Below are positions 56,764 through 64,000 of a stretch of 64,000 nucleotides of DNA, one piece after another. The stretch comes from Ryuthela nishihirai (taxonomy: Eukaryota; Arthropoda; Arachnida; Araneae; Heptathelidae). The stretch lies in assembly GCA_038380435.1 (NCBI GenBank), contig JAWZYU010000056.1:1550001-1614000 (forward strand), read 5' to 3'. The notes below the pieces were generated by a model that saw only the letters and a list, made by a program, of their open reading frames with translations, did no database searches and was not told the DNA's origin. Both the position numbers and the translations under genes were made by a program. Positions within the stretch are counted from its first letter, which is position 1, and the number at the start of each line of letters is the position of its first letter.

Positions 56764-58027
56764 TATCAATTTAATTCATAAAAGAAAAAATCTTCATGCT
56801 CTGGATCTGAGATTTTGCACGGTCTGTATCAGTGCAGCATTATAGGCATAGCCTCTATTCTTGAAATATCATTCAACATTGGATTTAATTGGATTTAATC
56901 AACATAGTTCTGCATCCTTGTTTACCTATGATTATTGTATGCATGTGTGTGCATTCAGATAGACACGTACACCATTTTCCTGGAGGTTTTAGATGATTGT
57001 GAAAAGTATATAAAACGTTTCAGTAATTCACCATTTTCAGATGTTCTGTTCAACCCACTGTCAAATTGTTATTCTTAAATGTGTTGTATCTTCAGTCAAT
57101 GTTCCTGCTACTTCAAGTTTATTCTATGACACTATTACACAATATATTTTGCAACTTCTTTTCAGTTTGTGACATGATGGTACTTTTCTTTTATAATATC
57201 TACAAATGATATTTTTTACTATTTAGAAAAATGCAAAAAAAAAAGTGGAAAAATCTTACCCTTGATAAGGAGTAAAGGTTTTTGGCACACTAATGCATGT
57301 TTTTTTTTTTCCGAGGCAAATGATCAACAGGATAAAATGCCAGAGAGGGAAATCCCCCCCCCCCCATTTCTTCATTTACCATTTGCCCCTGAGGAAATTA
57401 ATTATCAGTGTAGTGAAAGAATTTTTTTTGGTATAATAATTTATTTTAACACTTGAGAGTGTGTTTTTTTTGTGTTTACACCTAAGCCTACCTTCCAGAA
57501 TTTATTTTGAATTAATTTTTTATTTTTCCTCAGCACCAATATTTATTGCAGCTTTTCATATAAAGGTTTTGTATTAAGGCTGTCCTGTTGTACACACTGC
57601 CAGCCTCCTGGATATTACCTCTGATTCTGGAAAGATACTAATAGACTTTCGAAAACTGATTAGCAATAGCGATTGCAACTTTTGATATTTGTTTTCTTGT
57701 AGAGTAGATATTACAGTTACCTGGGCTAAATGTTCTGTCATTGTATATAATTTTTATTTCCTTAGCCATTAAAGTGTCAGTTTCCTTTAACTGAACTCAC
57801 TCAGGTGTTTAAGTGCTTTCTGCTGAAAAAAAGACCTTATCTTGAAGTAATTAACCGAATAAACAATTTTTATATTGAAAGAATGAACATTTAATTGTAA
57901 ACAGTAAAATCATAAAAATTCAGAGAAAAATAAAAGATACATAATAGTTTTTAAATTTTTGTTAAATAAAGGGAAAATTTTGGGAATTTTTAAATTTTAA
58001 CTTCATTTAAATTTATTTTTAATTTGG
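56764..58027. other. Intron/downstream, nothing recognised
   Basis: Contains poly-T and poly-C runs (57299-57311, 57355-57366). No tectonin-like frame seen. Confidence 0.4.
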
Positions 58028-58706
58028 CAGGGTTTAGCTATTGGTAGTGCAATAGGCTCATAATCTGATGTTCCCAGGTCTCAGTCCCAACTGAGCATGC
58101 ATTGAGGTTTTATTTTCTAATTTTTGCTCTAGCCTCAATGGCGAAAGTAGACCCTAGTGGTCTTGAAAAAGCTGCTGTCCATTGGATGGGATGTCAATAC
58201 ATTCACTGCAGCAGAGAATTTTTGAGTCTGGCCTGCAGTGTGTCCAGACTCATGTCACAGATGACTCATGATTGTCATCTGCCCTATGTGCCACCTATTT
58301 TCACTTGTTTTACTGTGGTATGGCACTGATATTTTAAAGAAGCACTTTCTGCTAAACAAGTCACGAATGCTTTGTCTGGCACGTATCAAATCATCTTTGC
58401 ATTGTGTAATGTAATATCTCAAAATATCAGCCTTGGGACTGATATCCCATCTAATGGATGATTTCAGTACTTCATCACCATAATTCATTGGTGACTCATG
58501 ATGTACACTGGGCAGAATCTTTAAAATTAAACCCCACATTGCATGACACCCGTTGCTCGTGATGCAGTGAACATGTTAGGATGTGACCCCATGACCTCTG
58601 TGCACATCTCTTAGCAGCTGCATGAAAAAAACCAACCTTCACTGAGGCCTTGAGTCTTTGTGACTGGGCCATTTAGGCCATTTTTTCCTAAAAATGGACT
58701 AACCCA
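58028..58706 (+). mobile_element. SINE-A, old copy with an insert
   Basis: Diverged head (gggtttagctattggtag, gttcccaggtctcagtccc) and body start (ggatgggatgtcaat). The tail (gactgggccatttaggcc, aacccaacc) is displaced by about 400 bp of unidentified sequence. Confidence 0.65.
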
Positions 58707-59594
58707 ACCTTTTTTAAATTATTTAATATTTTTGATATATAGATATTTCACAATATTTCTTTTATTATTTAAATGTTCCACTTATTATTTTTTTAAAAAA
58801 TTCCTAATCATTTATGTGATTAAAGCATAATGTGTGTATGGATTTGGATTTTTTTAATCTAATGGATATACATTATACATCCTTTTGATCAGTATCCAAT
58901 CACATCCACTCAGGCAATTAGATGGCTAACATAATTTTAATTAACTTGACATCTAATTTACATATTCATCTATTTTTGTAAAATATTTTTTTTCATGAAA
59001 ACTGTATAACAGCTAAACACACTTTCTGAAATGCTAACAATTATATTATTAAACAAATTTATCTGAGGATTAATTAGAAAAGTGTGAAAGTCTTTTTATT
59101 TGTTATTATTTTGCTGTTATCAGGAAATTTATGTCTTCCAAAACTATATTTCATTTCGGAAGACTTTGTTTTTCAAATTTATTTTACCACATTTTTCTGC
59201 AGTTGAAAAAGGTAATAGATTAGTATTAGCTAATTTTAGTAATATTAATCTGTGTTCCATTTAAGTTTAATTTTGAAGTTTTAATAAGAGTTTTGTAACA
59301 AGTATTTCTTATAAAATTTAATATGAAACAATTTCATTGCTACTGTCAGGCATCAGAGCATTGCATCATCATCATGCATGGTTTTTAAATCTGTGCGTTA
59401 CATACGTAGTTTAAAGCAGTTCGAATAAATAATGCTAATATAAAGAATGTTCCAAAGCTCAAGATCTTGTCTGGGTAATCAATAGCTTTTAAGTCTTATG
59501 ACAGAAAGATGTAATTTGAATTATATTTTAATGTAAGACTTCAATTATATGGTAGCATATACAATATTTTGAGGACTTTCTTTTCCATTGTATA
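58707..59594. other. AT-rich sequence, nothing recognised
   Basis: No supported feature. Confidence 0.4.
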
Positions 59595-59815
59595 AATCCC
59601 ATGGCCGAGTGGTTAGCGCGCTTGGCTACTAATCTAAAGGACCTGGGTTCGAGCCCCGGGTAAGGCATGGATGTGTGTGTCGTTTTTCTGCTGAGGTCCT
59701 GACATCCTCTCAGACCTTCTACTATGGCACATAAACTGACAGGCTCCTGTCAGACCTCTGTGGCAAGCAGCTGCTTGAGGGGGTATTTATTTATTTTATT
59801 TTTATTTTATTTATA
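59595..59815 (+). mobile_element. SINE-B copy
   Basis: Best preserved copy: A box atggccgagtggttagcgc, B box gggttcgagccccggg, body, then a (tattta)n tail to 59815. Confidence 0.93.
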
Positions 59816-59907
59816 AAATTGAATGATCCTAGCAGTACAACTATTTAACAGAAAGTATTGTTTATTTTATGGCAGACAAAGTTCTAGTTAAGGGCAATAC
59901 AGGGTGT

Positions 59908-60187
59908 CTTGAGCCGGGTGGAATACGAACCCATGACCTGATAACATGTTAGATGCTCTGAACCACTGAGCTACCGACCACTGATCAAGATCTCCTCTAA
60001 CTAATGTTATGAACATTCTCAACCTACTTTCCTAATATGTAGGGAGTGTTCAGGCAATTCCGCCTCAAGCAGTGGGTTTGTATCCCACCCGGCTCAAGAC
60101 AATTTTTCCTCTAAATATTTGAATCAATTTACAGAGTGGAAATTATTAGTGGATACTTAATGAGTTGAGTTTAATAATAATTATTTC
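59908..60187. mobile_element. Palindromic SINE-C element, shortened
   Basis: Left part is a minus-strand SINE-C head with its 5' extension (cttgagccgggtggaatacg ... gaacattctcaacctacttt). At 60068 it jumps to the plus-strand half (gggtttgtatcccacccggc) and runs to the ttaataataattatt tail. Same outward-facing design as 43183-43961, with the centre deleted. Confidence 0.8.
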
Positions 60188-60566
60188 ATATCTTAATCCA
60201 TTTGGACTTGAAGTATTTTTATGAGAAATAAAAAAGCATATTTGAGGATGGTTAATGTGTTACAAGGATCTAAATAAGACAAAAAAAAATTTTTTTAATA
60301 TTTTTTATTTTGAGAATGTGCAGAATTATGCACAAAAGGTCCAAAAGGATTAAAGCAAATGTTGCTATGAACAACAAAGCAAATTCCAAACAGTGTGAAT
60401 AAATGAAAATAGTGCAACAGGATTTATAATGCACCAAGAACATGTTAAATAAATTGAAAAGATTTTACAATGTATTTGTTCAACTACAAGGAAGATATCA
60501 CTCTGAATTTAATGTGATCAATTTTAGAGGAAATCTTGTTTTTAGCTGGGTGGGATACCAGTGATA
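60188..60566. other. AT-rich sequence, nothing recognised
   Basis: No supported feature. Confidence 0.4.
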
Positions 60567-61490
60567 TATACACTGAAGTGCCATTGAATTAGGGATAGTA
60601 GATGTTATCCAAATTCAGTACCGCAAGTTCCGTATTTGCATGCATTCGTGGCTGAAACTCTGGTCATAATATATCTGTCAATTTTGGCTTCCCCAAGCAT
60701 TCGACGTGAGAAGCATAATATGAAAGGCGCTGGATTTAGATGCATTTGACAGAGAGCAGATTGTAGGTGCCGACGGATGGGACACTTGATCTCTGAAATT
60801 GTCAACAAACTTGGATTATCTCATACAACAGTTTCAAGAGTGTTCCAGGAATATGAAAATTCCAGCAAAACGACAAGCACCCAACAAACTGCAAAGAACA
60901 ACCAACTTTGAATGATTGTGGGCTTCTCCATCTAACCCATATCGTACGGATCAATAGGGCCAAACATCTGAAATCACCTCCCATCTGAATAGGGGTTCCA
61001 GCTGGGAAGTCAGTGCATGAGCTGTGTCTTGCTCACTTCATCGTCTTGGCTTCGGGAGCCACCAACATATGAGAGTCCCACTTCTAGCAGCACAACACTG
61101 GGCTCAGCGCCTTGCCTGGGCTAAAGAACATCGAAAATTGGCAATGAATAACACGGAGTGAGGAATCCCAATTTAAACTTCATCACGCTGATGGGAGACT
61201 GAGGGTATATGCCAACCCCATGTAGCCATGGATCCTGCATATCAGGTTGGAACAGTACCAGCTGGTGGTGGCTGTGATGGCCTGGGGTGTCTTCAGTTGG
61301 ACATCTGTGGGACCTTTGGTACGTGTACCCATGACTCTTAATGCATCCCGGTACATAGAACACATTTACACCCATTTATAGCCATTGTACAACCCAATGG
61401 AGATGGCGTCTATTAGCAAGACAACTGTTCATCTCACAGGTCCAGGTTGGCTACTGTATGGTTGCAGGAGCATTCTGCTGATTTTGAAAT
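60567..61490 (+). mobile_element. Tc1-like transposon, truncated
   Basis: Starts with the end tatacactgaagtgcc. Broken transposase: RRMGHLISEIVNKLGLSHTT (helix-turn-helix), AQHWAQRLAWAKEHRK, a central part, and the second catalytic Asp region, stopping at LQEHSADFE just before the last catalytic motif, where LINE copy 4 begins. Confidence 0.82.
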
Positions 61491-62770
61491 AGTGAATTCA
61501 TCATCATCATCATCATCATCCTCAAGCAGCCATGGGCTACGGAGGTCCAACCAGACCGTGCAATTTAGTTCTCCAAGCAAGTCTATCCTGAGCTACATCT
61601 ACTGCATCTGGCCACTGCACACCAATTCTAACAAAGTCCTGTTTGACATTGTCTGCCCACTGCATCCTAGGTCTCCCCTTCTTTCTGAGGCCTTTAGGCA
61701 CACTGTTCATAACCCTATTCGCTAATCTATAATTTTTCATATGGGCAACATGGCCAAACCAACGGAGTCTCTCTCTGCACAATATGCTGCTTAAAGGAGG
61801 TTGCAAACTCCTTTGCCTAACCTCATCATTAGTTACAAAGTTGAACCACCTAATGCCCAAGATACTGCGTAAGCATCTGGAATTAAAAGCATCTAGTTTC
61901 CTGTTATCTTGTTTACAAAGTGTCCAAGTTTCATTACCATAACTAATCCTAGAAATAACCAAATATTATACAGCCTAATTTTAGTCTTTAGGTGTATGCA
62001 CCTATTTCTCCACACTCTCCATAGATTCTTAAAAGTCCCGGCAGCAATTCCTATTCGTCTGTTAATCTCATGCCGCACATCACCATTATCTGTTACATAG
62101 CTCCCAAGAAAATTAAACTGTGACACCTGCTCAAGACTGCAACCATTCAGATTAACTGAATCACAGCCTGCCTGACCAATTTTCATCACTTTAGTTTTCT
62201 CTCTGTTTATAACCAAACCTACTCTACTACCAGTCTCATCAACAGCTCGAATGAAAGAGTTCATCTCATCAACATCATTTGCCAAAAGGGCTAAATCATC
62301 AGCATAATCTAAATCAGAAATTTTCGTATCTCCAGTCCATTTAAGGCCAAAATCTTTCCCTTGAAGTAAATTTCGCATAACATAATCAGTAACCAAGCTA
62401 AAGAGAAAAGGAGACAAAATGCACCCTTGTCGAACACCAGACATAATGCTAAACCAATTGCTACAAGACTTACCAACTCTCACACACGACTCAGTGTTAT
62501 TATAGAGAGCTTTCATTATGTTAACTAACTTGTCTGGTATACCATATGATTTCACAATCAACCACGAATTATGACGATCAACAGAGTCGAAAGCCTTTTT
62601 GAAATCAACAAAGCTAGCAACCAAAGGTTTCTGAAACTCTAAACATTTCTCAAGAATCTGCCTAAGTGAAAATATCTGATCCACACATCCCCTACCACTT
62701 CTGAATCCACATTGCTCATCACGCAATTGACTATCAACCAGATTCTTAATTCTATAAAGCACAATCATGG
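61491..62770 (-). mobile_element. RTE-like LINE copy 4, cut by Gypsy
   Basis: (ATC)n tail at 61498-61522. Minus-strand frames 61537-61962 and 61893-62783 give the RT with EQCGFRSGRGCVDQIFSLRQ, SGVRQGCILSPFLFSLVTD, an intact DYADDLALL and the C-terminal WFGHVAHM and KKGRPRMQWADNV. One frameshift lies near 61960. It is interrupted at 62770 (acaatcatgg) by the Gypsy LTR; its endonuclease part presumably resumes outside the window. Confidence 0.92.
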
Positions 62771-63473
62771 TGTAATGCTCCAAACAAATGCAAAATACTT
62801 GAAGTTTTTATGCTCCGGATAGCTTAGACGGGCGCCAGGCAATAATTAACAAATTGCCAAAAGTAGAATAAGTTGATAATAAGTTGATTTAGGGTTCAAA
62901 TACCAGCGAGCGTTTATGAGTAAGAATCAAAATGATTGTCAAGTAATATTAAATATAAAAAAAATCCTTAATTCGCGTTGCTCAAGAGAAAAAAACTGTA
63001 CAGACTCGAAAGGTTTATAAGAAAACAGATTTATTTCCAAAATAATTCAACTCACCAAGACATCAATGAAGAACACATAACTCCAACTCCTGTGCTACAC
63101 GCACTGTGCTTGGTGCTACGCACTTTGTGCTCGTGCACTCACTTGTGCTTAGCTTCTGCTACTGCTTCTGCTTCTGCTTAAGTAACTTGTAGGTCACCGG
63201 TTTTTTGACATGAGGCCGGCGCATGCCGGGAAAGACATTAACATACTATGACGAACGACGCAAAAGCTATGACGCAAGAGGGGGCGTGTCCTGGGCACGC
63301 GCTTTAACGGTACAGTCGGAAGATTGGAGTTGCGGTGCATGCGCAACTCCTAGAAACTTGGAAACGAGTGCTGCGATGCCAAAAAGGAAATGAAAATCCC
63401 CAAAATGATAAATATAACGTAAATTAAACAAAACTGGTTAAGGTAAAGCAAAAGTGAACGGTGGGGCATCACA
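62771..63473 (-). repeat. Gypsy 3' LTR (minus strand)
   Basis: Reverse complement of TGTGATGCC...GCGTTACA with the internal polypurine tract on its right side. Confidence 0.93.
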
Positions 63474-64000
63474 ACTCCCCCTTCCAAAGGGAGTCAAAAG
63501 ATTTGACCTAACAAATTTTGACGAGCAATTTTGAATAAAGGACACATCTTACGTCATTTACACAGGGCTGGACATAAATAAGTAAAAGTATTCTAGCGCA
63601 AGTTTTGATATGACGAACTATTCTCACTTTGACACAATTTTCCAGCACAACCAAAGGTACCTCCTCCCTTTTCCTCCTGACAAAAATATGTAATTAACAG
63701 CTAACCTAGTGTCAATATATACCAGTGGCTGTGACAGTTAACTGTATACTAGCATCATCGGTTTATCTAGTATCATATTCTGATACAAACTCGAAATTGG
63801 CATATCTTGAACTGTACAGAAAATAACAGGTTAATGAACTCCTAATCTTCCTTAGATTCTAATTGTTAAATATATGAAAAGAGGAAAAAATTCATTACAA
63901 TTGTTGTTAGCGGGGTGATAACTTCCGCTTTTCCCCTAACCACAAAAAAGTATGTGACAGCTAAATCTTCACCTAAATCACATAAAAAAAATGGGTATTC
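62771..64000 (-). mobile_element. Second Gypsy copy, 3' end
   Basis: Minus-strand element of the same family as 23670-31602. The LTR is 62771-63473 (703 bp), followed by the polypurine tract (reversed, actcccccttcc, 63475 on) and 3' untranslated sequence matching about 30400-30935. The rest is beyond the window. The LTR belongs to the longer subfamily of the solo LTR at 4663. It starts TGTAATGCTCC where the others have TGTAACGCTCC. Confidence 0.93.

Noticed and set aside
57262..57456. Additional TECPR2 exon downstream of exon H
   Set aside because: Open frame of 64 codons, but no tectonin pattern, low-complexity poly-T and poly-C, and no convincing splice sites.

Overview
This is animal genomic DNA. 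It has spliced exons with GT/AG boundaries, multi-kilobase introns, an AT-rich background and dense nested transposable elements. The repeat types (RTE-like and I-clade LINEs, Penelope-like and Ty3/Gypsy elements, many Tc1-like elements, long tRNA-derived SINEs) suggest an arthropod, perhaps a chelicerate. The sequence alone does not fix the species.  The only host gene I can support is on the + strand: the middle and C-terminal part of TECPR2 (tectonin beta-propeller repeat protein 2, an autophagy/ER-exit factor). Eight exons lie at 11000-11416, 21371-22481, 39470-39682, 42434-42575, 45518-45710, 47641-47709, 51833-52060 and 55316-55491. Their phases join without error into about 849 codons: a disordered, charged linker followed by tectonin repeats. 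The N-terminal WD40 exons must lie before base 1, and the last tectonin repeats probably after base 64000.  Everything else is intron filled with mobile DNA. Region 1-11000 holds RTE-like LINE copy 1, a Tc1 split by a solo Gypsy LTR, two Penelope-like elements head to head with a hammerhead-like motif, a TTAA-flanked MITE and a second Tc1. Region 11400-21370 holds LINE copy 2 nested in a TTAA-flanked element that itself splits a SINE. Region 22500-39470 holds a nearly pristine 7.9-kb Gypsy retrotransposon (23670-31602) with a canonical -1 frameshift site, a complete Tc1, a 277-bp-arm foldback and a 15-copy tandem array grown inside a SINE. Region 39700-55300 holds SINEs, an I-clade LINE fragment, and SINE-derived foldback elements that inserted as whole units. 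Region 55500-64000 holds older SINEs, a truncated Tc1, LINE copy 4, and the 3' end of a second Gypsy copy on the minus strand.  I call the three SINE families SINE-A (about 385 bp, tRNA-Met-like head, at least 21 copies), SINE-B (about 210 bp, tails of TATTTA type) and SINE-C (head-to-head palindromic forms). The most unusual signal is the recurring foldback DNA: SINE-C palindromes with target-site duplications, a perfect 216-bp palindrome, and several short hairpins that look like strand-switch replication errors. I found no CRISPR array, operon, genuine tRNA or rRNA gene, or prokaryotic defence system.
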